NCBI RefSeq assembly: GCF_007483665.1
Contig: NZ_VIQO01000001.1
Coordinates: forward strand, 124,001 to 188,000
Length of the DNA stretch: 64,000 nucleotides
From: Catellatospora sichuanensis
GTDB taxonomy: Bacteria; Actinomycetota; Actinomycetes; Mycobacteriales; Micromonosporaceae
Reading direction: 5' to 3'
Positions 15,731-24,011 of this stretch are shown piece after piece. The notes under the pieces are model-generated. The model was not told the origin of the DNA. It ran no database searches and was given only the letters and a program-made list of their open reading frames with translations. The translations under genes and the position numbers were made by a program. Every line of letters begins with the position of its first letter. Position 1 is the stretch's first letter.

Positions 15731-16291
15731 ATGAACCCCGCTGCCAGAACGCGGTACGGCGCGCCCGCTGGTACCGCCCCGTACCGCAGGACCCGGCGGA
15801 ACCTGCTGCCACCCCCTGCCCCGCCGGTGCCGGAGCACGAGGAGTCGGCCGGGCACGACGTTCCGACCGGGCCGACGCCGATGACGCCGCACGACCAGAT
15901 CCTGGTGGAGGGCCCGTTCACCCGCGTGGACCTGCGTGGGATCCGGCAGCGCATCCACGAGCTGGGCGAAGCCTGGCGGCTGCCGGAGCCGGTCGGCTGG
16001 GCGCTGGAGCTGGTGACGACGGAGCTGGTCGTCAACGTCGTCATGCACGCCGAGGGACACGGCCGACTGCGTTTGTCGCGATACCCGGGATGGGTGTTCT
16101 GCCAGGTCAGCGACGTCGGTCCGGGGGTGAGCCGGCCCTACACGGCGGGCTGGCAGCCGCCTTCGGGCACGCAGACCTCAGGTCGGGGCCTGTGGATCGC
16201 CCGATGCTTCTCCGAACGGCTGACCATCGACTCCAGCGCGCTCGGCACCACGATCACCGCGAAGATCTGGGCGCCGTCCGGGCCCCGGTAG
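15731..16291 (+). CDS. ATP-binding anti-sigma-type regulator (HATPase domain)
   Basis: The 186-residue protein has a Pro-rich leader of about 50 residues and then a GHKL ATPase domain: ELVTTELVVNVVMHAEG (N-box), VSDVGPG and the loop SGRGLWIARCF. GAGGTGACGC gives a strong ribosome binding site. Upstream, GGGTAT at 15685-15690 resembles the -10 of actinomycete general-stress (SigB-type) promoters, though no convincing -35 was found. The likely role is a serine kinase or anti-sigma factor in a partner-switching network; no partner gene is adjacent. The 96-base gap before it contains no gene. Confidence 0.82.
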   Translation: MNPAARTRYGAPAGTAPYRRTRRNLLPPPAPPVPEHEESAGHDVPTGPTPMTPHDQILVEGPFTRVDLRGIRQRIHELGEAWRLPEPVGWALELVTTELVVNVVMHAEGHGRLRLSRYPGWVFCQVSDVGPGVSRPYTAGWQPPSGTQTSGRGLWIARCFSERLTIDSSALGTTITAKIWAPSGPR

Positions 16292-16292
16292 C

Positions 16293-17528
16293 TCAGGGCC
16301 AGCTCGGGCGCAGCGGCATGCCGCTGCCGCCGCGCGCGTCGAGGCGTACGCCGAGCACCTGGTGCAACTGGACCTGGTCGCGTTCGAAGCCCAGGCGGCA
16401 GCCGGCCAGGTAGAGCCGCCACACCCGGGACCGGCCGGGGCCGATCTCGGCGATCGAGGAGTCCCAGTGCCGCTCCAGGTTCGCCGCCCACTGGGCCAGC
16501 GTCAGCGCGTAGTGCTCGCGGAAGTTCTCCTCGTGGCGGATCTCGAAGCCGTTGGAGTTCATGACGCCGATGAGGTGGCCGATGCCTTCCAGCTCGCCGT
16601 CGGGAAACACGTACTGGTTGATGAACGTGCGCCGGTAGCGGCCCGGGTCGCGGTTGTCGGGCCGGGTGATGCAGTGGTTGAGCAGCCGCCCGCCGTAGCG
16701 CAGCCGCTGCTGCAGGAACCGGAAGTAGCCGGGCAGCTGGGCGCGGCCGATGTGTTCGGTCAGGCCGATCGAGCTGATCGCGTCGTAGTGGTTGACCGGC
16801 ACGTCGCGGTAGTCCATGTGCCGCACCTCGGCCAGGTCGGACAGGCCCGCGTCGGCGATCGCCTTGGCCGCCCACTCGGCCTGCCGCCGGGACAGGGTCA
16901 CCCCCAGCGCCTTCACGCCGTATTCGCGGGCGGCGTGCATGACCATGCCGCCCCAGCCGCAGCCGACGTCCAGCAGCCGTTTGCCCGGCGCCAGGTCGAG
17001 CTTGCGGGCGACCAGGTCGTGCTTGGCGAACTGGGCCTGCTCCAGGGTCGCCGTCTCGTCGGGGAAGACCGCGCAGGTGTACGCCATGGACGGGCCGAGC
17101 AGCCACTCGTAGAACCGGTTCGACACGTCGTAGTGGTGGGCGATCGCGGCCTGGTCGCGCTCCTTGGAGTGGCGGCGACCGCGCAGCCGGGCCTCCATGG
17201 GCGGCCGGGGCGGCGGGTTCAGCAGCCGCAGCCCGCCCAGATCGCGCAGCGCGTGATAGCGGCCGAACCAGGACTGGTCCAGCCTCAGCCCGTTGACGGC
17301 GACGAGCGCCTCGTACATGTCGCCGTGCACCTCCAGGTCGCCGGAGACGTAGGCGCGGGCCAGGCCCAGCTCGTTGCGGCCGGTGGCCAGATAGGACAGC
17401 GCGCGCTCGCTGCGCACCTCGAAACCGACGGCGGCGTCGGACGGGCCCGCGACACTGCCGTCGTAGGCGGCGAACCGCACCGGAACCGGGCCCGTGACCA
17501 GCCCCTGGACCACCTTCGCAATGCTCAT
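16293..17528 (-). CDS. SAM-dependent fatty-acid methyltransferase (TmsB/BfaB/UfaA1-like)
   Basis: The 411-residue protein belongs to the cyclopropane fatty acid synthase family. It has a short N-terminal domain, the SAM loop LDVGCGWGGM, the IAHHYDVSNRFYEWLLG signature, and GLTEHIG with active-site residues. The start at 17528 follows GTGAGG. The gene begins seven bases after the stop of an FAD oxidoreductase gene. That pairing is the known layout of tmsB-tmsA (bfaB-bfaA), which make 10-methyl branched fatty acids such as tuberculostearic acid: this enzyme adds a methylene to an oleoyl chain in phospholipid and the partner reduces it. A plain cyclopropane synthase is the alternative, but the neighbour argues against it. 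Confidence 0.87.
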   Translation of the reverse strand: MSIAKVVQGLVTGPVPVRFAAYDGSVAGPSDAAVGFEVRSERALSYLATGRNELGLARAYVSGDLEVHGDMYEALVAVNGLRLDQSWFGRYHALRDLGGLRLLNPPPRPPMEARLRGRRHSKERDQAAIAHHYDVSNRFYEWLLGPSMAYTCAVFPDETATLEQAQFAKHDLVARKLDLAPGKRLLDVGCGWGGMVMHAAREYGVKALGVTLSRRQAEWAAKAIADAGLSDLAEVRHMDYRDVPVNHYDAISSIGLTEHIGRAQLPGYFRFLQQRLRYGGRLLNHCITRPDNRDPGRYRRTFINQYVFPDGELEGIGHLIGVMNSNGFEIRHEENFREHYALTLAQWAANLERHWDSSIAEIGPGRSRVWRLYLAGCRLGFERDQVQLHQVLGVRLDARGGSGMPLRPSWP

Positions 17529-17535
17529 TTCGACC

Positions 17536-18942
17536 TCACCGAACACACTTGTCGTAAAGGTCGGGCAGCCGACCGTCCGGGTCGTACTCGCCCTTCACCG
17601 CCGCGTACGCGGGGCCGTTGTAGAGCTCCCAGAACTCCTCGCGCGGGTAGTGCACCGTGGAGTAGAGGGACTTGTGCCCGCCGAGCGCGTCGACCCGCGC
17701 CTCGATGAGCCGGTTGTGGAAGTCCGCGGACTGGCCCGGCCGCCGCGCGACGCTGGACCAGAACCCGAAGTTGACGTACAGGTCGTCGGGTTTGAGCGGG
17801 TAGAGCGGCCACGGCACGGGATCGCGCAGCCGCAGCGGGCACAACCACACCGGGGTGATGCCGACGTCGCCGAGGAAGAAGTCGAGGAACTCCGGGCCCT
17901 GGCGCACCGGCACCTCGACGTCCTGCACGACCGCCTCCTGCGGCGGGCGGCCGCGCACCTTGTCCAGCCGGGCGCTGAGCCGGTGCCTTCGGTCGAACCC
18001 GACGATGCGGTGGTAGACGTCGGAGCGCCGGTACCGGCTCGGCCACAGCCTGCGTACCAGGGGATGCTGTGCGCCGAAGGCCCGCGAGCACCAGAACCAG
18101 TCGGTGTCCCAGCGCCACAGGTAGTCACGCACCGTCAGGTAGTCGATGGGCCGCCGGGCCGGCGACCGGTAGTAGATCTCCTGGCCGGTGTAGTCGCTGG
18201 TCCACGGCGCGGTGTCGGTGAACGTGCCGATGGTCAGGTACATCTGGCGGCCGTGGAAGACGGTGCCGTCGAGGAAGTCGACCCGCGCGTCGCCGTCGCG
18301 GCCGCTGGTGCACAGCTCGTCGAGCGCGGCGAAGCAGGCGGCCGCGTTGTCGAACCGGCGGTGCCGCAGCCGCACGTACGGCTGCACCGGCTCCAGCTCG
18401 ATGGTCAGCCGCAGCGCGTAGCCGAGCGTGCCGTACGAGTTGGGAAACGACCGGAACAGCTCGGCGTGCTCGTTGTCGGGCCGGGCGGTGACCACCCGCC
18501 CGTCGCCGGTGAGGATCTCCATCTCCAGCACGGACTCGTGCGGCAGCCCGTTGCGGAACGACGACGACTCGATGCCCAGCCCGGCCACGGCCCCGCCGAT
18601 GGTGATGGTCTTGAGCTGCGGCACGACCAGGGGCATCAGCCCGAAGCGCAGGGTCTCGTCGACCAGCCGCTCGTAGGTGACCATGCCCTGCACCTGGGCG
18701 GTGCGCTCGGTCTCGTCCACGTAGATCACCGAGTCGAAGGCGCTCACGTCCAGGCCGGGCCCGGATTCCGGGCGGCCGAAGCGGAACAGGTTGGACGTGC
18801 GCTTGGCCAGCCGCACCGGTTCCGTGCGGGGCAGGGCCTGGTACTGCGCCCGCAGCGCGCGTACCGCACCGGCATGGTCCTCAACGGATGGCCCCACGCT
18901 CGAAACGTACCGCCGCGAGGTGTGCTCGGCGTCATAAATCAC
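17536..18942 (-). CDS. FAD-linked 10-methylene fatty-acyl reductase (TmsA/BfaA-like)
   Basis: The 468-residue flavoprotein is of the PCMH/DHCR24 type. Its FAD-domain segments include GMVTYERLVDETLRFGLMPLV, TIGGAVAGLGIES and GTLGYALRLTIEL. It lacks membrane segments of its own. Placed seven bases upstream of the CFA-type methyltransferase, it fits the reductase that converts the 10-methylene intermediate to a 10-methyl fatty acid using NADPH. The listed start is GTG at 18942; GTG at 18897 is another candidate. The promoter must lie in the 35-base gap to the divergent adenylate kinase gene, so overlapping promoters are likely. Confidence 0.83.
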   Translation of the reverse strand: MIYDAEHTSRRYVSSVGPSVEDHAGAVRALRAQYQALPRTEPVRLAKRTSNLFRFGRPESGPGLDVSAFDSVIYVDETERTAQVQGMVTYERLVDETLRFGLMPLVVPQLKTITIGGAVAGLGIESSSFRNGLPHESVLEMEILTGDGRVVTARPDNEHAELFRSFPNSYGTLGYALRLTIELEPVQPYVRLRHRRFDNAAACFAALDELCTSGRDGDARVDFLDGTVFHGRQMYLTIGTFTDTAPWTSDYTGQEIYYRSPARRPIDYLTVRDYLWRWDTDWFWCSRAFGAQHPLVRRLWPSRYRRSDVYHRIVGFDRRHRLSARLDKVRGRPPQEAVVQDVEVPVRQGPEFLDFFLGDVGITPVWLCPLRLRDPVPWPLYPLKPDDLYVNFGFWSSVARRPGQSADFHNRLIEARVDALGGHKSLYSTVHYPREEFWELYNGPAYAAVKGEYDPDGRLPDLYDKCVR

Positions 18943-18977
18943 TCATCACCGATGCCCGCGCATGGTTGGATTCAGGT

Positions 18978-19646
18978 GTGCGCAAGTACGTGATCATGGG
19001 CGTCCAGGGCAGCGGCAAGGGCACCCAGGCCAAGCAGCTGGCCGCCGACTTCGACCTGGTGCACATCAGCGTGGGCGACATCTACCGCTGGCACGTGCAG
19101 TACCACACCAAACTCGGCGCGCAGGTGCGCCGGGCGATGAACGCCGGTGACCTGGTGGACGACAGCACCACCGAGTCCGTGGTGCGCGACCGGCTGGCGC
19201 TGCACGACTGGAACTACGGCTTCATCCTCGACGGCTTCCCCCGCAACCGCCGCCAGGCCCAGTTCTTCCTGGAGAGCTACGACGTCGACGCGGTGATCCA
19301 CCTCGACCTGCCAGACAGCGAGGTGCGCCGCCGCGTGCTGGCCCGCCGGCTGTGCTCGAACTGCGGCATGGACTACAACCTCATTGAGCACCGCCCGGCC
19401 CGCGAAGGCCGCTGCGACGCCTGCGGCGGCGAGCTGACCAGCCGCGCCGACGACACCGAGGAGGCGCTCGCCGCCCGGCTGGCCGACTACCACGCCAAGA
19501 CCGATCCGGCGCTGGACCTGTTCCGCGGCAAGGAACTCGTGATCAGCGTGGACGCCCGGCCCGCCAAGGGAGCCGTCCAGCGCGCCATCCGCGAGCAGCT
19601 CGGCCTGCCCGTGCCCGCGCGCAAGCCCGCGCGCAGCGCCGGCTGA
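18978..19646 (+). CDS. Adenylate kinase family protein with zinc-type LID
   Basis: The 222-residue protein shows the P-loop GVQGSGKGT, DGFPRN (AMP-site region) and a LID domain with four cysteines arranged as zinc ligands (CSNCG...CDACG). It catalyses, or once catalysed, AMP + ATP to 2 ADP. Actinomycetes normally carry adk beside secY in the ribosomal protein cluster; no such genes are here, so this is probably a second, divergent copy. The GTG at 18978 is the only start that fits the N-terminal strand. It is divergent from the methyl-fatty-acid operon. Confidence 0.87.
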   Translation: MRKYVIMGVQGSGKGTQAKQLAADFDLVHISVGDIYRWHVQYHTKLGAQVRRAMNAGDLVDDSTTESVVRDRLALHDWNYGFILDGFPRNRRQAQFFLESYDVDAVIHLDLPDSEVRRRVLARRLCSNCGMDYNLIEHRPAREGRCDACGGELTSRADDTEEALAARLADYHAKTDPALDLFRGKELVISVDARPAKGAVQRAIREQLGLPVPARKPARSAG

Positions 19647-19675
19647 CGGTTTCGTCCGGCCGGACCGCTACCAGC

Positions 19676-19694
19676 GCAGATAATCTGCTACGGA
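19676..19694. promoter_or_regulatory. Candidate MarR operator at its own promoter
   Basis: A perfect palindrome GCAGAT-A-ATCTGC (19676-19688) overlaps the motif TCTGCTACGGA (19684-19694), which recurs with 10/11 identity at 20222-20232 in front of the MFS gene. It lies 24-42 bases before the MarR start. Confidence 0.6.
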
Positions 19695-19717
19695 TCGAAT
19701 TTGCGTACACTGGTGGC

Positions 19718-20197
19718 ATGACCGCGATGGCGCCCACCCGCACCAGCCCCGACCTGTCGTTCCTGCTGGACCACACCAGCCACGTGCTGCGCACCCGGAT
19801 GGCCGCGGCGCTGGCCGAGATCGGCCTCACCGCGCGCATGCACTGCGTGCTGGTGCACGCGCTGGAGGAGGAGCGGACCCAGATCCAGCTCGCCGCGCTC
19901 GGGGACATGGACAAGACCACGATGGTGGTCACCGTCGACGCGCTGGAGAAGGCGGGCCTGGCCGAGCGCCGTGCGTCGAGCACCGACCGGCGGGCCCGGA
20001 TCATCGCGGTGACCCCGGCGGGCGCGAAGGCGGCCGCACGCAGCCAGGAGATCGTCGACCGGGTACACGAGGAAGCGCTGTCCGCGCTGCCGGCGGCGCA
20101 GCGCGAGGCTCTGCTGCGCGCCCTGGAAGGCCTGGTCGCCGGGCATCTGGCCGCCCCCGCAGAGTCCCCGCAGCAGGTGCGGCGGGCGCGCCAGTAG
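19718..20197 (+). CDS. MarR family transcriptional regulator
   Basis: The 159-residue winged-helix protein has helices matching MarR (LTARMHCVLVHALEE, LAALGDMDKTTMVVTVDALEKAGL) and the wing ERRASSTDRRARIIAVTPAG with the conserved DRR turn. It sits 83 bases upstream of an EmrB/QacA-type efflux gene on the same strand. Shared motifs in both promoters suggest that it represses itself and the pump, with a toxic small molecule releasing it. The inducer is unknown. Confidence 0.9.
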   Translation: MTAMAPTRTSPDLSFLLDHTSHVLRTRMAAALAEIGLTARMHCVLVHALEEERTQIQLAALGDMDKTTMVVTVDALEKAGLAERRASSTDRRARIIAVTPAGAKAAARSQEIVDRVHEEALSALPAAQREALLRALEGLVAGHLAAPAESPQQVRRARQ

Positions 20198-20205
20198 GCA
20201 ATCTG

Positions 20206-20247
20206 GTTCCGTAAAATATTGTCTGCAACGGAACTATCCGCTACGGT
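20206..20247. promoter_or_regulatory. Candidate MarR operators at the MFS promoter
   Basis: Inverted repeats GTTCCGT (20206-20212) and ACGGAAC (20228-20234) flank 15 bases. Within and after them are TCTGCAACGGA (20222-20232) and TCCGCTACGGT (20237-20247), two further copies of the motif seen at the MarR promoter. AAAATATTG at 20213-20221 may be the core promoter. Confidence 0.6.
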
Positions 20248-20280
20248 CTCTCCTATCGGCACCGTCCATAGGAGGACCGC

Positions 20281-21732
20281 ATGTCCACGCAAACTCCGTC
20301 CCGCTCCCGCTGGATCGCGCTGGGGGTGATCGCGACCGGCCTGCTGATGACCGTCCTCGACGGCAGCATCGTCACCGTCGCGATGCCCGCCATCCAGCAG
20401 GACCTGGGCTTCTCCCCCGCCGGCCTGAGCTGGGTGGTCAACGCCTACCTGATCGCCTTCGGCAGCCTGCTGCTGCTGGCCGGCCGGCTCGGCGACCTCA
20501 TCGGCCGCCGCCGCCTGTTCCTGGCCGGGACCGCGGTGTTCACCGCCGCCTCACTGCTGGCCGGTCTCGCCGACACCCCGGCGCTGCTCATCACCGCCCG
20601 CTTCCTGCAGGGCGTCGGCAGCGCCATGGCCGCCGCCGTCGGCCTCGGCATCCTGGTCAACCTGTTCCCGGCCCCCGCGGAGCGGGCCAAGGCGATCGCG
20701 GTGTTCAGCTTCACCGGCGCGGCGGGCGCCTCGCTCGGCCAGGTGCTCGGCGGCGTGCTCACCGACGCGCTCGACTGGCACTGGATCTTCTTCATCAACC
20801 TGCCCATCGGCGTGGCCACCCTGGTGGTCGCCGTCGCGGTGCTGCCCGCCGACCGCGGCCTGGGGCTGGCCGCCGGAGCCGACGTGATCGGCGCACTGCT
20901 GGTCACGGCCGGGCTGATGCTGGGCATCTACACCGTGGTCAAGGTCGAGGAGCACGGGTGGACGTCGGCGCAGACCCTCGGCGGCGGCGCGGTGGCCGCG
21001 GTCCTGCTGGCCGCTTTCGCGATCCGGCAGGCCACCGCGCGGCGGCCGCTCATGCCCCCGCGCATCCTGCGCTCGCGCAGCGTCACCGGAGCGAACCTGG
21101 TGCAGATGCTCATGGTCGCGGCCCTCTTCTCCTTCCAGATCATCACCGCCCTCTACCTGCAGCAGGTGCTCGGCTACAGCGCAGGCGAGACCGGCCTGGC
21201 GATGCTGCCGGCGGCCGTGATCATCGGCGCGGTGTCGCTGGGGGTCTCGGCCCGCCTCAACACCCGCTTCGGCGAGCGCCGGGTGCTGCTGACCGGACTC
21301 GCGCTGCTGATCGTGCTGCTCGGACTGCTGGCCCGCATCCCGGTGCACGCGTCCTACGTCACCGACCTGCTCCCGGCGATGCTGCTGGCGGCCGGTTTCG
21401 GGCTCGCCCTGCCCGCGCTGACCACACTCGGCATGTCCGGCGCGGGCCCGGACGACGCCGGGCTCGCCTCCGGCCTGTTCAACACCACGCAGCAGATCGG
21501 CATGGCGGTCGGCGTCGCAGTGCTGTCCACCCTGGCCGCGGGGCACACCGGGCACGCGCTGGCCGAGGGGACGAGCCAGGCCGCGGCGCTGACCGGCGGC
21601 TACCGGCTCGCGTACACCGTCGGCGCAGGGCTGATGGTCGCGGCCTTCGCGGTCGCGTACACCCTCCTGCGCGAACCGCGGCAGACCACCCGGCCGCAGC
21701 CGGAGCACCAGGCCGTGCCCGCCATCGCCTGA
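20281..21732 (+). CDS. MFS drug efflux transporter, DHA2 (EmrB/QacA) family
   Basis: The 483-residue membrane protein has about 14 predicted segments. Motif A-like GRLGDLIGRRR follows the second helix, and the DHA2 motif DGSIVTVAMPAIQQDL (VLDG..VNVALP type) is in helix 1. The ribosome binding site AGGAGG is six bases from the ATG. It should export hydrophobic drugs or metabolites by proton antiport under control of the upstream MarR protein. The substrate is not predictable. Confidence 0.92.
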   Translation: MSTQTPSRSRWIALGVIATGLLMTVLDGSIVTVAMPAIQQDLGFSPAGLSWVVNAYLIAFGSLLLLAGRLGDLIGRRRLFLAGTAVFTAASLLAGLADTPALLITARFLQGVGSAMAAAVGLGILVNLFPAPAERAKAIAVFSFTGAAGASLGQVLGGVLTDALDWHWIFFINLPIGVATLVVAVAVLPADRGLGLAAGADVIGALLVTAGLMLGIYTVVKVEEHGWTSAQTLGGGAVAAVLLAAFAIRQATARRPLMPPRILRSRSVTGANLVQMLMVAALFSFQIITALYLQQVLGYSAGETGLAMLPAAVIIGAVSLGVSARLNTRFGERRVLLTGLALLIVLLGLLARIPVHASYVTDLLPAMLLAAGFGLALPALTTLGMSGAGPDDAGLASGLFNTTQQIGMAVGVAVLSTLAAGHTGHALAEGTSQAAALTGGYRLAYTVGAGLMVAAFAVAYTLLREPRQTTRPQPEHQAVPAIA

Positions 21733-21784
21733 CCCGCCACCGCCGGAGCCCACCCGCCCGGCCACCCGACCGCCCCGCTTTTGA

Positions 21785-21847
21785 CAGACGTTGGCCTATC
21801 TCATCGACTACGAGTCACGAAAATTCGATGAGATAGGCCAACGTCTA
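21785..21847. repeat. Long hairpin repeat, copy B
   Basis: Perfect 22-base inverted arms (21786-21807 and 21825-21846) flank a 17-base loop. The arm starts AGACGTTGGCC. The element is related over its whole arms to copy A at 5170-5232; where A has C-G and T-G pairs near the outer end, B has T-A pairs. It lies between the convergent MFS and NADH dehydrogenase genes, where a bidirectional terminator would be expected, but the arm length and second copy suggest a dispersed palindromic element. Confidence 0.78.
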
Positions 21848-21872
21848 CGTCAGGCCGGGGGCAGGCGGTTGT

Positions 21873-23255
21873 TCAGCGCTCGTGGGGTGGTGCGCGACCG
21901 TCGTCGGCGGCGGGGACGAAGCCGGCGGGGACCTGGGGGGACACGGACAGGGCGTGGCGGCCCGATTCGGCCACCGGTTCGGTCGACATCTGCAGGTCGG
22001 CGGCCTGGGGCGGGACCAGGCCGAGACGTACCGACGGGGTAGGCAGGACGGCGTCGAGCAGCCAGTCGGCGGCCACCCGGGCCCGGTTGCCGGGTAGCGA
22101 GAGCAGGTGGTAGCCGCGGGTCACCACCGACGCGGGCAGGCCGGACAGGGGCACGCCGAACGGGTTCGCGGCCGCGTCCAGCCCGCCGAGGTCGACGAGG
22201 AAACCCAGGTCGTGGTGCCGGTATGCCTTGCGCTTGCCGACCCCGCAGGAGGCGGCGACGTTGTGCGCGGCGACCCGGCCCTGCCGTACGGCGTGCTGGG
22301 CGGTCATCGGGGTGTGGTGGCCCGGACGGGTCAGGTCGGGCACGGCGGCGGCGTCGCCGCAGGCGAACACCTCGGGGTGGCCGGGCACGGTGAGGTATTC
22401 GTCGACGATCAGGCGGCCGTCCACGGACGGCAGGCCGAGCCCGTCCACCAGCGGGTCGGGGCGCACGCCGACGCACCAGATCAGCGAGCGCGTCGGCACG
22501 TACGAGTCGTCGGTGAGCTGCACGCCCTCGGCCTCGGCCTGGCGCACCGAGGTGCGCATCCGCACGTCGACCCCGCGCCGGGCCAGCACCCGCGCCGCCG
22601 TGCGGGACAGCCGCGGGTCCAGCTCGGGCAGCACCCGCTCGGCGGTGTCCAGCAGCAGCCAGCGGGGCCGTTCCCGCAACCGCGGCAGTGACTTGGCCAG
22701 CGCGTCGGTGAACAGCTGCCCGTGCGCGGCGACCTCGGTGCCGGTGTACCCGGCGCCGACCACGACGAAGGTGCAACGCGCGCGGCGCTCATCCGCATCG
22801 GTGGCCTGTGCGGCCAGCTCCACCTGCAGCGTGATGTGGTCGCGCAGGAACATCGCCTCGGCCAGGCCGCGCAGGCCGTGCGCGTACATGCCGACGCCCG
22901 GGATGGGCAGCAGCCTGTTGACGCTGCCCGGGGTGAGCACGAGCCGGTCGTAGTCGAGCGTGTTCTCCGCGCCCTCGGGGCCGGTGTAGGCGAGCCGCCG
23001 GTTCGCCAGGTCGACGTTCGTGACCATGCCGGGCACCTGACGCACGTGCCGCAGCGTGCCGGCCAGCGACACCGCGATCCGGCGCGGCTCCAGCAGGCCG
23101 GCCATCACCTCGGGCAGCAGCGGCACGTAGAGCAGGTAGTCCGCCGGGTTGACCAGCGTGACGTCGGCGTGGCCGCGCGACGAGCGCGACAGGCTGCGGG
23201 CAGCGTGGAAGCCCGCGAATCCCGCTCCGACGATGACGATGCGAGGCCGGGCCAT
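21873..23255 (-). CDS. Type II NADH dehydrogenase (NDH-2-like FAD oxidoreductase)
   Basis: The 460-residue flavoprotein has two Rossmann dinucleotide sites: IVIVGAGFAGFHAA near the N-terminus for FAD and FVVVGAGYTGTEVAAHG near residue 165 for NADH. FACGDAAAV is the second FAD contact, and AQHAVRQGRVAAHN is typical of NDH-2. The C-terminal 60 residues are a membrane-associating or variable tail. It would transfer electrons from NADH to quinone without proton pumping. ATG at 23255 follows GGAG; ATG at 23267 is possible. It is unlinked to other respiratory genes. Confidence 0.85.
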   Translation of the reverse strand: MARPRIVIVGAGFAGFHAARSLSRSSRGHADVTLVNPADYLLYVPLLPEVMAGLLEPRRIAVSLAGTLRHVRQVPGMVTNVDLANRRLAYTGPEGAENTLDYDRLVLTPGSVNRLLPIPGVGMYAHGLRGLAEAMFLRDHITLQVELAAQATDADERRARCTFVVVGAGYTGTEVAAHGQLFTDALAKSLPRLRERPRWLLLDTAERVLPELDPRLSRTAARVLARRGVDVRMRTSVRQAEAEGVQLTDDSYVPTRSLIWCVGVRPDPLVDGLGLPSVDGRLIVDEYLTVPGHPEVFACGDAAAVPDLTRPGHHTPMTAQHAVRQGRVAAHNVAASCGVGKRKAYRHHDLGFLVDLGGLDAAANPFGVPLSGLPASVVTRGYHLLSLPGNRARVAADWLLDAVLPTPSVRLGLVPPQAADLQMSTEPVAESGRHALSVSPQVPAGFVPAADDGRAPPHER

Positions 23256-23465
23256 AGCCGTCTCCATTCCCCGGAACGGCTTTTCGCAAACGCGCCGTCA
23301 CCGGCTCTCGCGCACACTCTGTCACAGAATCGCAACGCTCCGCCGCTGGTTCGTCGCGCTTGGTAGTGTCCTGTCAGGCCTCGGGTTCCGCGCGGCTCAC
23401 CCGGTTCCCATCCGGCCTTCGGTTTCGGCTCGGCGCTCGCGCCGGTAGACCAGGGGGTGCGACAC

Positions 23466-23999
23466 ATGTTGGACGTTCGGAGCGAGCGGCTCGCACGGCG
23501 GTTCCGGCTGTGGGACACCGACGGCAACGGCCATGTCGACCGGTCGGACTTCGAGGCCGAGGGAAAGCGCATCGTGGCGGCGTTCGGCGAGGACGAGCAG
23601 TCCCCGCGCGGCCGGGCCGTGCTCGACTCGTACCTGGCGATGTGGGAGTACCTGGCCGCCAAGGCGGGTCTCGAACCCGGGGGCACCCTGTCGGCGAAGC
23701 AGTTCGACCGCATCGCGCAGACCGAGATCATCCTGATGGGCAACACCGGTTTCAGCACCGTGCTGCGCCCGACCATCAGCGCCACCCTCGACCTGTGCGA
23801 CACCGACGGCGACGGCCAGGTCAACCCGGCCGAGTTCCGCCGCTGGATCGAGGCCATCGGCGTCACCAAGCCGCACGCCGAGGAGGCGTTCGACCAGATC
23901 GACGAGAACCACGACGGCCAGCTCAGTATCGACGAACTCGCCCAGGCCGTCCGCGACTACCACGCCGGCCTCCTCGACATCCCCCTCCTGGGCAGGTAG
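23466..23999 (+). CDS. EF-hand calcium-binding protein (calerythrin-like)
   Basis: The 177-residue, all-helical protein contains three complete EF-hand loops: DTDGNGHVDRSDF near residue 17, DTDGDGQVNPAEF near 117 and DENHDGQLSIDEL near 151. A degenerate second site (EPGGTLSAKQF) lacks the acidic ligands. This pattern of sites 1, 3 and 4 active with site 2 silent is that of the calerythrin/CalD group of actinomycete calcium-binding proteins. It has no signal peptide, so it is a cytoplasmic calcium buffer or sensor. It stands alone, divergent from the NADH dehydrogenase gene. Confidence 0.9.
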   Translation: MLDVRSERLARRFRLWDTDGNGHVDRSDFEAEGKRIVAAFGEDEQSPRGRAVLDSYLAMWEYLAAKAGLEPGGTLSAKQFDRIAQTEIILMGNTGFSTVLRPTISATLDLCDTDGDGQVNPAEFRRWIEAIGVTKPHAEEAFDQIDENHDGQLSIDELAQAVRDYHAGLLDIPLLGR

Positions 24000-24011
24000 G
24001 GAAGGGCACCT

